Assembly (NCBI GenBank): GCA_002483135.1
Contig: DLHI01000024.1
Location: 62,001-126,000, forward strand
Reading direction: 5' to 3'
From: Hyphomonadaceae bacterium UBA7672
GTDB taxonomy: Bacteria > Pseudomonadota > Alphaproteobacteria > Caulobacterales > Hyphomonadaceae
Length of the DNA stretch: 64,000 bases
Both the position numbers and the translations under genes were made by a program. This document shows positions 26,369 to 35,189 of this stretch, in pieces. The notes beneath the pieces are model-generated. The model saw only the letters and a program-made list of their open reading frames with translations, searched no databases and was not told where the DNA came from. Each line of letters starts with the position of its first letter. Positions within the stretch are counted from its first letter, which is position 1.

Positions 26369-27133
26369 ATGCGGTTGGCGGCGGGACTGGTAGTGATGGC
26401 GATGGTTGGAGCTTGTGGGGAACCTCAGCCGGCGGTGACGACTGACCACATGATACCGCCGCCCCCGGGCGCTGCGGCGCCGGCCGGACCGATCATGGGC
26501 GCGACGCTCTCCGCTGAAGAAACAGCCGCCGGATGGAAGCTGCTATTCAACGGGACCGACCTCACCGGCTGGAAGGGCTACAAGAAGGATGCGCCGGGCG
26601 CTGGCTGGGTGGTGGAGAATGGCGAGCTGGCGCTGACGGCGGGCGGTGCGGGCGACATCATGACGGCGGAGGAGTTCGGGCCGTTCGAGCTGGCGCTGGA
26701 GTGGAAGATCTCGCCTAACGGCAATAGCGGCATCATCTATCTGATCAAGGAGGATCCTTCGGCCGAGAACACCTACAACACCGGGCCGGAGATGCAGGTG
26801 CTCGACAATGATGGGCATGCGGACGGGAAATTCCCCTCTCATCGCGCCGGCGCTCTTTATGACATCGAGGTTCCGCCCGATGGCGCGGTGAAGCCGGTGG
26901 GTGAGTGGAACACGGCTGTGGTGCGGTTCACGGGCTCGGAGATCGAGCACTGGCTGAATGATAAACTCGTCTCCGAGAGCAGCTATGGCGACGATGCGTG
27001 GAAGGCCAAGGTTGCGGCCTCCAAGTTCAAGCAGTGGCCGTTGTTTGGCACGTTTGCGTCGGGCCACATTGCGCTGCAGGACCATGGCGACAAGGTCTGG
27101 TATCGCAACATCAAGATCAGGCCGATCCAGTAG
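26369..27133 (+). CDS. DUF1080 (3-keto-disaccharide hydrolase-type) lipoprotein
   Basis: 254 residues. A lipobox (MVGAC) puts a lipidated Cys at residue 16, so it is membrane-anchored in the periplasm. One jelly-roll domain (about 45-254) starts GWKLLFNGTDLTGWKGYKKD and has the GWVVENGELAL, LALEWKISPNGNSGIIY and GPEMQVLDNDGH blocks of PF06439. Characterised members cleave 3-keto-glycosides. The facing genes encode a GMC oxidoreductase complex that could make such ketosugars, so I infer a joint role. Confidence 0.85.
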   Translation: MRLAAGLVVMAMVGACGEPQPAVTTDHMIPPPPGAAAPAGPIMGATLSAEETAAGWKLLFNGTDLTGWKGYKKDAPGAGWVVENGELALTAGGAGDIMTAEEFGPFELALEWKISPNGNSGIIYLIKEDPSAENTYNTGPEMQVLDNDGHADGKFPSHRAGALYDIEVPPDGAVKPVGEWNTAVVRFTGSEIEHWLNDKLVSESSYGDDAWKAKVAASKFKQWPLFGTFASGHIALQDHGDKVWYRNIKIRPIQ

Positions 27134-27186
27134 GGCTGCTGCGCCTGCTACGATTATTATATTGTACTACTACTACCGAATGGGTC

Positions 27187-27870
27187 TCAGGCGGGAGTGT
27201 ATTTGAGGCCCATGGCTTCGATCACGCCCTTGATGTGGGCGGCGGCTTCGGGCGTCGGGCCGGCGTAGTCGCCTGTGCCCGGCGTGTTGCCCATGTAGCC
27301 GATGTCGGCCCAGCCTTCGCGCGTGGTGTAGAAGGCGCCGAGCGTCAGCGAGCGCATGCGGCCGAAGAATTCGGCGGGCTTGTCGAGGCCTTCCTTGACC
27401 TTGTCCTTGAAGGCGATGTCATCGAGAATCGCGGTCTGCGCGGCTGCCTCGGCGCGGATGAACGGAACGCCGTTGCGGATTTTCGACTCGTCATCGAGCC
27501 ATTTGAGGCCGTTGATGATCAGTACGCGATCCTTGTGCTGGTCCGGATAGGGCGCCGAGACCCATTCGTTGATGAAGGCGGGGACGCCCACCGCCGACGG
27601 CGAGGGAATGTCGCCCTCGCCGGGCAGGATGAGGTCGACGAGTTCGGCCGTTATTTCGAGTTCGGCCGCGGTCATCGTCAGCGGCCAAGGCACGGTGATA
27701 TTGGAGAAGTCCGGGTCCTTGCCGATCCCGGCAGCCTCGATGGCCTTCATTTCGGGCCATGAAATTCCCTTGGCGCCGTCGCCGCAGGCGGCGAGTTGGC
27801 CGACGGCGAGCGTGCCCATCAGCCATTTCAGCGTGACGCGGCGGTCGATCGTGATGAGGTCTTTTGTCAT
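27187..27870 (-). CDS. Gluconate 2-dehydrogenase subunit 3-family protein
   Basis: 227 residues. DRRVTLKWLMGTL resembles a Tat signal (RR at 10-11), and QLAAC at about 25-29 is a lipobox, so it should be exported folded and lipid-anchored. The core matches the small subunit of GMC dehydrogenase complexes: LTMTAAELEITAELVDLILP, PAFINEWVS, GLKWLDDES, TLGAFYTTREGW. It lies directly after the GMC gene and is expected to chaperone and anchor it. No cytochrome c subunit is in the cluster. Confidence 0.9.
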   Translation of the reverse strand: MTKDLITIDRRVTLKWLMGTLAVGQLAACGDGAKGISWPEMKAIEAAGIGKDPDFSNITVPWPLTMTAAELEITAELVDLILPGEGDIPSPSAVGVPAFINEWVSAPYPDQHKDRVLIINGLKWLDDESKIRNGVPFIRAEAAAQTAILDDIAFKDKVKEGLDKPAEFFGRMRSLTLGAFYTTREGWADIGYMGNTPGTGDYAGPTPEAAAHIKGVIEAMGLKYTPA

Positions 27871-27881
27871 CTCGGCCTCCC

Positions 27882-29564
27882 TTACAGCTCGCCCGTGCGC
27901 AGGCGCGTGGCGATGTTGTCGGATGAGCGCATGGCGAGGGCCATGATGGTGATGGTCGGGTTCTTGTGCGCCTTGGAAGCGAAGACCGAACCGTCGGTGA
28001 TGTAGAGATTGTCGACGTCCCAGGTTTTGCCGAACTGGTTGGTGACCGAGTCCTTCGCGTCGGCGCCCATGCGGGCCGTGCCGACCTCGTGGATGATCTC
28101 GCCGCCCTTCGAGATGGCCTTGGCCGGCTCGTCCGGTTCAGACACCAGCGTGCCGCCAAGCTTGTCGATCAGCTCCTTCATGGAGTTCTGGAAGTGCTTC
28201 ACCTGCTTCAGCTCGTGATCGGACCAGGCAAAGTTGAATTTCAGCACCGGAATGCCGAACCTGTCCTGTGTGTTGGTGTCGATGGAGCAGAACGAGTTGG
28301 CGTTCGGGATCATCTCGCCGCGCTGTGTGAAGCCGATGCGCGAGCCGTAGCGGCGCTTCACATCACTGCGCAGGCTGGCGCCATAGCCATCGAGCCCGCC
28401 GCCGACGCCCATGCCGGGATCGCCGAACGCGCCGCCGATTTCGACGTGGTAGCCGCGCGGCGTGTCGACCTCGCCGCTGGCGATGCGCTTGTAGTCCCAG
28501 AAGGGGATGTAGGCGTGCAGGCCCATCGCGCCGTCTTCGTTGTAGCGCGGGCGGCCTTCGAGTTGCGGGAAGTAGGCAGAGACGCTTGAACCCACGGTGT
28601 CCATCAGATTTCGGCCGACCTGCCCGCTTGAGTTGGCGAGGCCTTCGGAGCGGCCGGTGACATGCGAGTTGAAAAGGATGCGGGCGGTTTCGCCGGTGGA
28701 GGCGGCAAGGACGACGACGCGGCCCTTCGCCTGTTTCTCGAGCCCGGTTGCCTTGTCGATATAAATGACGCCACTCGCCTTGCCCGACGCATCGAGCACG
28801 ACGTTGCGGACCATCGCGCCGGTGGCGATGGTGAGTTTGCCGGTCTTCTTCGCCCACGGGATCAGCGAGGTCGTGGTCTGGAAGGCCGCGCCGATGGAAC
28901 AGCCGCGACCACAGCCCGAAGCCCAATAGCACGGCGAACGTTCGTCGATCTTCTTGGTGAGAACCGCGCGGCGGGCGGCTACGACGGGAATGTTGATCGC
29001 ATCGCCGCCAGCCTTCAGGAAGGTTTCCCACACGCGGAATTTCGGCGGCGGCTGAAGCACGCCGGGGCCGGAATTGGGGTGGTTCTCGAGGCCTTCGTTC
29101 GAGCCATAAACGCCCACGAGCTTTTCCGTGCGGTCATACCAGGGGGCCATGTCTTCGTAGGAGACCGGCCAGTCGTAGCCGAGGCCGTCGCGCGTCTTCG
29201 GTTTGAAATCGTAGGGGCCCATGCGGAAGGAGTTGCGCGCCCAGTGATTGGTGCGGCCGCCCAGCATGCGCGAGCGCCACCACATGAACTCCGAACCCTC
29301 GGCCATTGTGTAGGGCTCGCCGGGCATGTTCCAGCCGCCGTCGACAGTGGCGTCGTAATAGCCGAATTCCTTGTCGGGCGTGCCGACGCCGCGCAGGGGT
29401 GCGTCCATCGCCATGTTGAGCATGGGCGATTCGTCGGGGCTGTAGTCGCGCCCCGCCTCCAGCATCAGCACGCTGGCGCCGGCCTTGGTGAGCATCCAGG
29501 CCGCCATGGCGCCCCCTGCGCCGGAGCCTACGACAACGGCATCATGCGGATCATCTGGGGTCAT
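27882..29564 (-). CDS. GMC family FAD-dependent oxidoreductase (catalytic subunit)
   Basis: 560 residues. DAVVVGSGAGGAMAAWML near the N-terminus is the FAD dinucleotide motif. The GMC blocks GGRTNHWARNS and, at the C-terminus, NLYITDGSVFASKAHKNPT with the HEVGTARMG loop are present; His and Asn of the AHKNPT loop are the likely catalytic pair. The start at 29564 (GGGAG upstream) leaves no signal peptide, so export would have to hitch-hike on the Tat signal of the next gene. Similar complexes oxidise sugars at C3 to 3-ketosugars. Confidence 0.9.
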   Translation of the reverse strand: MTPDDPHDAVVVGSGAGGAMAAWMLTKAGASVLMLEAGRDYSPDESPMLNMAMDAPLRGVGTPDKEFGYYDATVDGGWNMPGEPYTMAEGSEFMWWRSRMLGGRTNHWARNSFRMGPYDFKPKTRDGLGYDWPVSYEDMAPWYDRTEKLVGVYGSNEGLENHPNSGPGVLQPPPKFRVWETFLKAGGDAINIPVVAARRAVLTKKIDERSPCYWASGCGRGCSIGAAFQTTTSLIPWAKKTGKLTIATGAMVRNVVLDASGKASGVIYIDKATGLEKQAKGRVVVLAASTGETARILFNSHVTGRSEGLANSSGQVGRNLMDTVGSSVSAYFPQLEGRPRYNEDGAMGLHAYIPFWDYKRIASGEVDTPRGYHVEIGGAFGDPGMGVGGGLDGYGASLRSDVKRRYGSRIGFTQRGEMIPNANSFCSIDTNTQDRFGIPVLKFNFAWSDHELKQVKHFQNSMKELIDKLGGTLVSEPDEPAKAISKGGEIIHEVGTARMGADAKDSVTNQFGKTWDVDNLYITDGSVFASKAHKNPTITIMALAMRSSDNIATRLRTGEL

Positions 29565-29828
29565 GCCGTTACGTCTCCCTCGGTGCGGTCGTTTTCCGAC
29601 CTGCATTTGCCGGGAGACTAGCGCGCAGGAGAACATTGTCGACTGGCGCAAATGCTCAGATCGAGACTCAGGGTCAGATTCTGGCGTGGGTCGCGCTCTC
29701 GCCGGAAGTTGACCGTCGTGACGCTCGCGCAGTCCCTTGCAATCGTACCGAGCTTAGATATCGTCCGAGTGGCTCTGCCGACGGCGCTTGATCGCGTTGC
29801 GAGCCTTCCCCCAAAATTAGAGAGCACA

Positions 29829-30527
29829 ATGGCCGCAACATATGCCATCGGCGACATCCATGGACGGGACGCTCTGCTGGAGCGCCTGCACGCGCGGATC
29901 ATCCACGATCCCTACCGATCCCGGTCGAACATACGGCCCACGGTTGTTCACTTAGGCGACTACATCGACGGGGGACCTGCGAGCCCGGATGTAATCGACC
30001 GCGTTATGCGCGGGGTGCCCGAGTTCGAGAGCGTGGCGCTATTGGGCAACCACGAAATGCTTATGCTCGAATGTCTCGAAACAGATGATCGGGACACCTG
30101 GTGGAACTGGATCAGCAACGGCGGCGAGAAGACCTTGGATGCGCTGGGAATTCCGATTCGCACGCACGGCTTCAATTCGCGCGCGCTGAAGGAAGCACTC
30201 GGCACTCAGCGGATTGAGTGGCTCCGTTCGCTGCCCCTTTCACACATAGTCGATGGCTACTTGTTTGTTCACGCCGGCATTGTGCCCGGCGTACCGCTCG
30301 ACAGCCAGCACAAAAAGGACCTGCTTTGGATTCGATCACGCTTCTTGGAGAGCGACGCGGACCATGGGTACATCGTCGTGCACGGCCACACACAGACAAT
30401 CGAACCAGAGCTTCGGAAAAACAGGATCGGCATTGATACAGGCGAGGCGCGCCCCAAAACGCTAACCGCCGTCGCATTGGATGGAACGTCGCCGCCCCGC
30501 TTCCTCAGCGTTTCAGAGGAACACTAG
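29829..30527 (+). CDS. Metallophosphoesterase, bacterial PPP-type protein phosphatase
   Basis: 232 residues. The motifs GDIHG, GDYIDGG, GNHE, HAG and HGHT occur in the canonical order and spacing, so a dinuclear-metal Ser/Thr or Ap4A phosphatase is likely. The start at 29829 (MAATYAIGDIHG) is preferred over the long upstream frame to 29652, whose residues are not protein-like. No strong SD is seen. It diverges from the GMC gene with about 265 bp between starts. Confidence 0.85.
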   Translation: MAATYAIGDIHGRDALLERLHARIIHDPYRSRSNIRPTVVHLGDYIDGGPASPDVIDRVMRGVPEFESVALLGNHEMLMLECLETDDRDTWWNWISNGGEKTLDALGIPIRTHGFNSRALKEALGTQRIEWLRSLPLSHIVDGYLFVHAGIVPGVPLDSQHKKDLLWIRSRFLESDADHGYIVVHGHTQTIEPELRKNRIGIDTGEARPKTLTAVALDGTSPPRFLSVSEEH

Positions 30528-30703
30528 CCACCGACTGAATTGGGCCAGTTTCGGTCGTAGTCTGCTATGATGACGAACGTCCCATTTGCGCTGGATACCG
30601 GTCACTCGCATCCAGCATTTGTTCCTGGATACAATTATGCTCGTCCCCCTCCTCGGGAGGGAAGACGCTTCCGCCGCGTGCCTGCCCGGACTAGGCTGAG
30701 GCC

Positions 30704-31537
30704 ATGACCAGCACACGCACCCTGATTGCCTTCAACACGGCGACCGCCAGCGAGAACAAGATCCACGACGATTCCGTGGCCAGCCGCTTCGGGTTCACGG
30801 GTGGGCTTGTGCCGGGGGTCGACGTGTTTGCCTATCTTGCGCATGCGCCGATGGCGGCCTGGGGACAGGACTGGCTGTCGGGCGGGCAGATGCGCGCGCG
30901 GTTCAACAAGCCGGTCTATGACGGCGATGCGACGACTGTGACTTCGCAGCTGGACGGCGAGGTAATGAAGCTTGCCTGCTCGGCGCGCGGGATCGCCTGC
31001 GCCGAGGGAACGGCCCGCAGGACGGGGGCGCCGGCGCCGACCGCATTGCTGGGCGTTGCGGCTCTGCCTGACCTGAAGACCCGGCCCAAGGCGTCGATGG
31101 AGAGTCTGCCCGTCGGCGCAACACTGGGCACGCTGCACGAGCGGTATACGCGCGAGGCGGGACTGCAGCACATCGCGGCGGTGTGCGATGATGCGGCGCT
31201 TTATGATGATGGGCGCATTGCGAATGCAGCGTGGCTGCTGCGCCGCGCCAACTATGTGCTGGCCGACAATGTGCTGCTGGGTCCGTGGATCCACGTCGAG
31301 AGCGAGATCAAGCTCCATTCCCTGCTGACCGACGGCGAGGAGCTGGAGGTGCGTGCCGTGGTTGCGGACAATGCCGACACCAAGGGCCATCTGATGGTGA
31401 CGCTGGACGTGCAGATGCTGTCGGAGGGCCGGCACATCATGAGCTGCCGCCACTGGGCAATCTATGAACCGAGACAGGTGCGGGAAGCGCCGGGCAAGGC
31501 GCCGGTGATTCAACCGGGGGCGCGGGATAGGCTTTAG
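30704..31537 (+). CDS. Double hot-dog (MaoC/thioesterase-like) protein
   Basis: 277 residues. The N-terminal half has IHDDSVASRFGFTGGLVPGV, a form of the MaoC/hot-dog signature (Asp/His with G-F-G-G-V-G), and the second half has VLLGPWIHVESEIKLHS and LMVTLDVQMLSEGR, a second hot-dog. It could act as a hydratase or acyl-CoA thioesterase; I cannot choose. It is a single gene ending in a 127-bp repeat region. Confidence 0.6.
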   Translation: MTSTRTLIAFNTATASENKIHDDSVASRFGFTGGLVPGVDVFAYLAHAPMAAWGQDWLSGGQMRARFNKPVYDGDATTVTSQLDGEVMKLACSARGIACAEGTARRTGAPAPTALLGVAALPDLKTRPKASMESLPVGATLGTLHERYTREAGLQHIAAVCDDAALYDDGRIANAAWLLRRANYVLADNVLLGPWIHVESEIKLHSLLTDGEELEVRAVVADNADTKGHLMVTLDVQMLSEGRHIMSCRHWAIYEPRQVREAPGKAPVIQPGARDRL

Positions 31538-31561
31538 AGACGGCTTGGATCAAGCCACCTT

Positions 31562-31688
31562 GCTCCGCTCATTCCGACGAAAGTCGGAATCCAGGAACGG
31601 CAGCGCAAGGCGAACAGGCTTGAAGCTCCAAGCCTGTGCGAGCCTCAAGGGCCGCCCTGGGTCCTGACTTGCGTCAGGACGAGCGGGG
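31562..31688. repeat. 127-bp double-hairpin intergenic repeat, copy 1
   Basis: Starts GCTCCGCTCAT and ends GTCAGGACGAGCGGGG. It holds hairpin ATTCCGAC-GAAA-GTCGGAAT (31571-31590) and a second hairpin at 31661-31680 (GTCCTGAC, loop, GTCAGGAC). The same length and the same end blocks occur at 40199-40325. Its stem differs by compensatory changes from copy 2. Confidence 0.85.
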
Positions 31689-31721
31689 TTGGGGTCGTGC
31701 CTTTGGTCGATAGACCCAGCG

Positions 31722-32546
31722 CTAGAACTTCGCGTAGCCCTTGGTTTCGATGTAGGTCTTGAGTTCACGCGCGCGGCGGCTGGGGTCCGGGTGGGTGGAC
31801 ATCCACTCCTGTCCACCGCCTTGCGATGCGGCGGCCATCTTCTCCCACAGGCGCACGGACTGTTTCACGTCGAAGCCGGCTGCGTGCATGTAGTCGGCGC
31901 CGAGCAGGTCGGCCTCCGACTCGTTGTCGCGGCTGAACGGCAGGAGCACGCCGACCTGCGCGCCGGCGCCGGCGGCGGCCATGACGCCCTTAAGCATCTC
32001 GTCGCTCATCTTCACGGTCGAACCGAGCAGCATGCCGCCGCCCTGGATCAGCAGGCCGGTGGCCGTTTCCTGACCGATGCGGCGGGCAGCGTGCCGCGCC
32101 TTCACGTGGCCAACTTCGTGGCCGAGCACGGCGGCGATCTGGTCATCATTGTCGGAGAAGTCGATCAGGCCTTTGTAGAAGCCGACCTTGCCGCCCGGCA
32201 GCACGAAGGCGTTCTTCTCTTTCGAGTCGAACACCACGAATTCCCATTGAGCGTTCGGAATGTTGGCGACAGCGGCGATGCGCGGGCCGATCGACTGCAG
32301 GCGAGCGTTGGCCTTGGCGTCTTTCGAGATCGGCGTCTGCTGTTTCGTTTCCGCCCACGCCTGCGCGGACAATTCGACCAGCTGCTCGTCGGAGGGCGTG
32401 AAGACCTTGGCGATGCTGGAGCAGCCCGAGGCGCCCACGGTTCCGATCACCAGCGTGCCGGACCAGAGGCCTCGCACGATGTCGCGGCGGTGCATGCCCT
32501 TCAGGGACACAAGCTTGGCCTGTGGGACGTCAGGGTACATGCACAT
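31722..32546 (-). CDS. M48 family metalloprotease, lipoprotein
   Basis: 274 residues. HEVGH at 143-147 is the zinc site; E209 of the ExxxD element (NESEAD) is the likely third ligand. GASGC gives a lipidated Cys near residue 42, so the protease is periplasmic. The start at 32546 follows GGAGGC by 6 bp; a later ATG at 32495 is a possible alternative. The C-terminus resembles the YfgC/BepA-type and M48B family with MSTHPDPSRRARELKTYI. It lies 103 bp after the CaiB-type gene. Likely role: periplasmic or outer-membrane protein quality control. Confidence 0.88.
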   Translation of the reverse strand: MCMYPDVPQAKLVSLKGMHRRDIVRGLWSGTLVIGTVGASGCSSIAKVFTPSDEQLVELSAQAWAETKQQTPISKDAKANARLQSIGPRIAAVANIPNAQWEFVVFDSKEKNAFVLPGGKVGFYKGLIDFSDNDDQIAAVLGHEVGHVKARHAARRIGQETATGLLIQGGGMLLGSTVKMSDEMLKGVMAAAGAGAQVGVLLPFSRDNESEADLLGADYMHAAGFDVKQSVRLWEKMAAASQGGGQEWMSTHPDPSRRARELKTYIETKGYAKF

Positions 32547-32649
32547 GGGAGCCTCCGCTCTGCGAATTCCTGAGGGCAACATAGACCGGTCGCGGGCTTT
32601 GGCAAAAGCCCGGCTGCCATGCGATTTGCAGGGCGAAATGAAGCAAATG

Positions 32650-33834
32650 TCAGATGACGCCTGCCTGGCGCAGGCTATCCACAGCCAGGGAATCGAGGCC
32701 GAGGACTTCGGCGAGGACTTCCGCCGTGTGCTGTCCGACCGTGTCCGGCGCGGGGCGGCGGATGGCGCCGGGCGTTTGCGAGAGCTTCGGGAAGACGTTG
32801 GGCATGGGGATACGGCCCAGCGTTGCGTGCTCTTCCCAGTGGATGGCGTCGCGGGCGATGAATTGGGGGTCGCGCACCATGCCATCCGGCCTATAGATCG
32901 GACCGGCGGGGACGCCAGCTTCGGACATGATCGCATCGACCTCGGCGACTGTGCGCTGGCGCGTCCAGTCGGAGATCAGCGCGTCGAGTTCGGCCTGGCG
33001 CCCGCCGCGGGCGTGGTGCGTTTTCCATTTCGGGTCTTCGGCCCATTCGGGATGGCCGATGGTTTCCGCGAAGCGGGCGAACACCTTGTCCTGATTTGCG
33101 CCGATGACGATGTCGCCGTCGCTGCAGGGATAGGCGTTGGAGGGGGCGATGCCGGGGAGGATGGAGCCGGATCGGTCACGCATGTGACCGCTGGCGCCGT
33201 AATCCGGCAGGAGGGATTCGGTGACCTGGAGGACAGCTTCGTAGAGCGCGCTGTCGACGACCTGCCCGCGCCCGGTCTGCTTTACCTGATGCAGGGCGGC
33301 GAGCGCGCCCATGCATCCATAGGTGGCGGCGAGCGTATCTCCGATGGAAAGGCCCATGCGCGCGGGCGGGCGGTCCGGCTCGCCGACGAGATAGCGCCAG
33401 CCGCCCATCGCCTCGCCAACGAGGCCGAAGCCGGCGCGATCTGCATAGGGGCCGGTCTGGCCGTAGCCGGAGACGCGGACGATGATGAGTTTGGGATTGA
33501 GCGCGTGAAGCGTGTCGGGGGACATGCCCCACTTCTCGAGCGTGCCGGGCCGGAAGTTCTCGATGAGGATGTCGGACTTCGCGATCAGGTCGCGGGCGAT
33601 CTGCTGGCCCCGTTCGACACGGAGGTTCAGGGCGAGCGAGCGCTTGTTGCGGGCGATGGTGCGCCACCAGGCGGGCTTGGCGCCCTGACCCCACTGGCGC
33701 ATCGGATCGCCCTCGCCGGGCTGTTCGATCTTGATCACGTCCGCGCCCATATCGCCCATGAGCTGTCCGCAGAACGGACCCGCTATCAGCGAGCCCATCT
33801 CGATGACGCGGAGGCCTTCGAGCGGACCGCTCAT
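32650..33834 (-). CDS. Class III (CaiB/BaiF) CoA-transferase
   Basis: 394 residues. LEGLRVIEMGSLIAGPFCGQ, LGADVIKIE-type GADVIKIEQPGEGDPMR, and the catalytic Asp block GRGQVVDSALYEAV are the family signatures. Its start overlaps the HMG-CoA lyase stop by 4 bp. In this setting it could move CoA between succinyl-CoA and hydroxymethylglutarate or glutarate, as human SUGCT does, to feed the lyase. That substrate is an inference. Confidence 0.93.
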   Translation of the reverse strand: MSGPLEGLRVIEMGSLIAGPFCGQLMGDMGADVIKIEQPGEGDPMRQWGQGAKPAWWRTIARNKRSLALNLRVERGQQIARDLIAKSDILIENFRPGTLEKWGMSPDTLHALNPKLIIVRVSGYGQTGPYADRAGFGLVGEAMGGWRYLVGEPDRPPARMGLSIGDTLAATYGCMGALAALHQVKQTGRGQVVDSALYEAVLQVTESLLPDYGASGHMRDRSGSILPGIAPSNAYPCSDGDIVIGANQDKVFARFAETIGHPEWAEDPKWKTHHARGGRQAELDALISDWTRQRTVAEVDAIMSEAGVPAGPIYRPDGMVRDPQFIARDAIHWEEHATLGRIPMPNVFPKLSQTPGAIRRPAPDTVGQHTAEVLAEVLGLDSLAVDSLRQAGVI

Positions 33835-34742
33835 GCCTTCGCTTTCGGAAACCCGCCTGCGCGGCTGACGAGGCCGGGGAGCGTGCGCCCCATCTTCTTG
33901 CTGAGCCAGGACGCAGCATCGATGAGGCCGTTGAGGCTGAGGCCGGTTTCGACGCCCGAGCGTTGAAGCATGTACTGGACATCTTCAGTAGCGACGTTGC
34001 CGGTGGCGTTGGGCGCAAAGGGGCAGCCGCCTATGCCGCCGATGGAGGCGTCGATGGTCGTGGCGCCGGCTTCGACGCCGGCCCAGACGTTGGCGACGGC
34101 GGTGTTGCGCGTGTCGTGGAAGTGGAGACGGATGGGCATGCCGGGAACGGCGGCCTTCACGGCGGCCATGACGGCCTTCACCTGATTGGGCACACCGACG
34201 CCGATTGTGTCGGCGATGGCAATCTCGCGCGGGCCGGCGGCGGCGACCTTGCGGGCAAGATCGGCCACGCGCGCCGGAGCGATCTCGCCATCGAAGGGGC
34301 AACCGAAGGCGACAGAGATGGTGGCTTGGGCAGAGCGGCCATTCTCCTTCGCGAAGCGGATGATCTCCATGGCGTCGTCTGCCGTCTCATCCGACGTGCG
34401 GCCCTGGTTTGCCTTGCCGAAACCGTCGCTGGCGGAGATGACGGCGCCGAATTCGTGGACCTGCGTTTCAAGTGCACGAAGGGCGCTGCGCTTGTTCAGG
34501 CATAGGCCGATATAGGTGACGTCCTTCGGATCGCGCTTCGGCAGGGCGGCGCAGACGGCCTCCGCATCAGCCATCTGCGGGACGCGGCCGGGATGAACGA
34601 AGCTGGCGACCTCGATCCGGCGCACGCCCGCGACCAGCGCCCGCGTGATCAGTTCGACCTTGTCGATCGTCGCGAAGACGCCCGGCTCGTTCTGCAGCCC
34701 GTCGCGCGCGGAAACCTCGACCATTTCGATGCGTGTTGTCAT
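33831..34742 (-). CDS. Hydroxymethylglutaryl-CoA lyase
   Basis: 303 residues, DRE-TIM-type barrel. R13-D14 in SARDGLQNE, E44 in RRIEVASF, H207 and H209 in LHFHD, and C240 in GIGGCPFAPNATGN match the metal ligands and catalytic Cys of HMG-CoA lyase, which gives acetyl-CoA and acetoacetate. It ends leucine catabolism and ketone formation. It is followed, with a 4-bp overlap, by a CoA-transferase gene. A related citramalyl- or hydroxyacyl-CoA lyase specificity cannot be excluded. Confidence 0.93.
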   Translation of the reverse strand: MTTRIEMVEVSARDGLQNEPGVFATIDKVELITRALVAGVRRIEVASFVHPGRVPQMADAEAVCAALPKRDPKDVTYIGLCLNKRSALRALETQVHEFGAVISASDGFGKANQGRTSDETADDAMEIIRFAKENGRSAQATISVAFGCPFDGEIAPARVADLARKVAAAGPREIAIADTIGVGVPNQVKAVMAAVKAAVPGMPIRLHFHDTRNTAVANVWAGVEAGATTIDASIGGIGGCPFAPNATGNVATEDVQYMLQRSGVETGLSLNGLIDAASWLSKKMGRTLPGLVSRAGGFPKAKA

Positions 34743-34790
34743 GCCGGATAAGTCGTACCGGCGCGGGGCGTAGTCAACTGGCCCCGCCGA

Positions 34791-35189
34791 TCACTGTCCG
34801 GATGTTTGATAGCCAATAGAGACACCCGAGACTTCGGCTTCGCGCCTGAATATGCGCGCGTTCACCGCGTACGTGATTGTCAGGCTCCGTGGCGACTGCC
34901 ATTCCATTTGTACATCCGGTCCGCCCCAGACGCCTGCACGTGCTTTGCCGTGATCCGTGTCGGCGGAAAAAGCGTTTCCGCCGCCTGACACAATGCCGGT
35001 CAGGGCAACAATTGATATCTGAGAGCTCAAACCTGTGGTCGCGCCACAGCTGCGCTGAAACAGCACTGCCTTCAATCCGCCGCCTGGTGATGGCGATTCA
35101 ATAATGACCTCGTTTTCGCAGCCAGCCAGATCATCACAACCAGTAACTACGAAGGCGCCCAGCATTGAGACGAGAATGACCCGCATCAT
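34791..35189 (-). CDS. Small hypothetical lipoprotein
   Basis: 132 residues starting MMRVILVSMLGAFVVTGC; VVTGC is a lipobox. The start codon overlaps the glpK stop (ATGA), so it is translationally coupled to glpK. The mature part has four cysteines and a beta-rich pattern (VIIESPSPGGGLKAVLFQRS, SRSLTITYAV-like). No known function. Another start 3 bp later (35186) is equally possible. Confidence 0.75.
   Translation of the reverse strand: MMRVILVSMLGAFVVTGCDDLAGCENEVIIESPSPGGGLKAVLFQRSCGATTGLSSQISIVALTGIVSGGGNAFSADTDHGKARAGVWGGPDVQMEWQSPRSLTITYAVNARIFRREAEVSGVSIGYQTSGQ

Noticed and set aside
27134..27186. AT-rich 53-bp gap between DUF1080 and the GMC subunit as a terminator or att site
   Set aside because: No stable hairpin and no repeat partner was found; the AT content alone is not enough.
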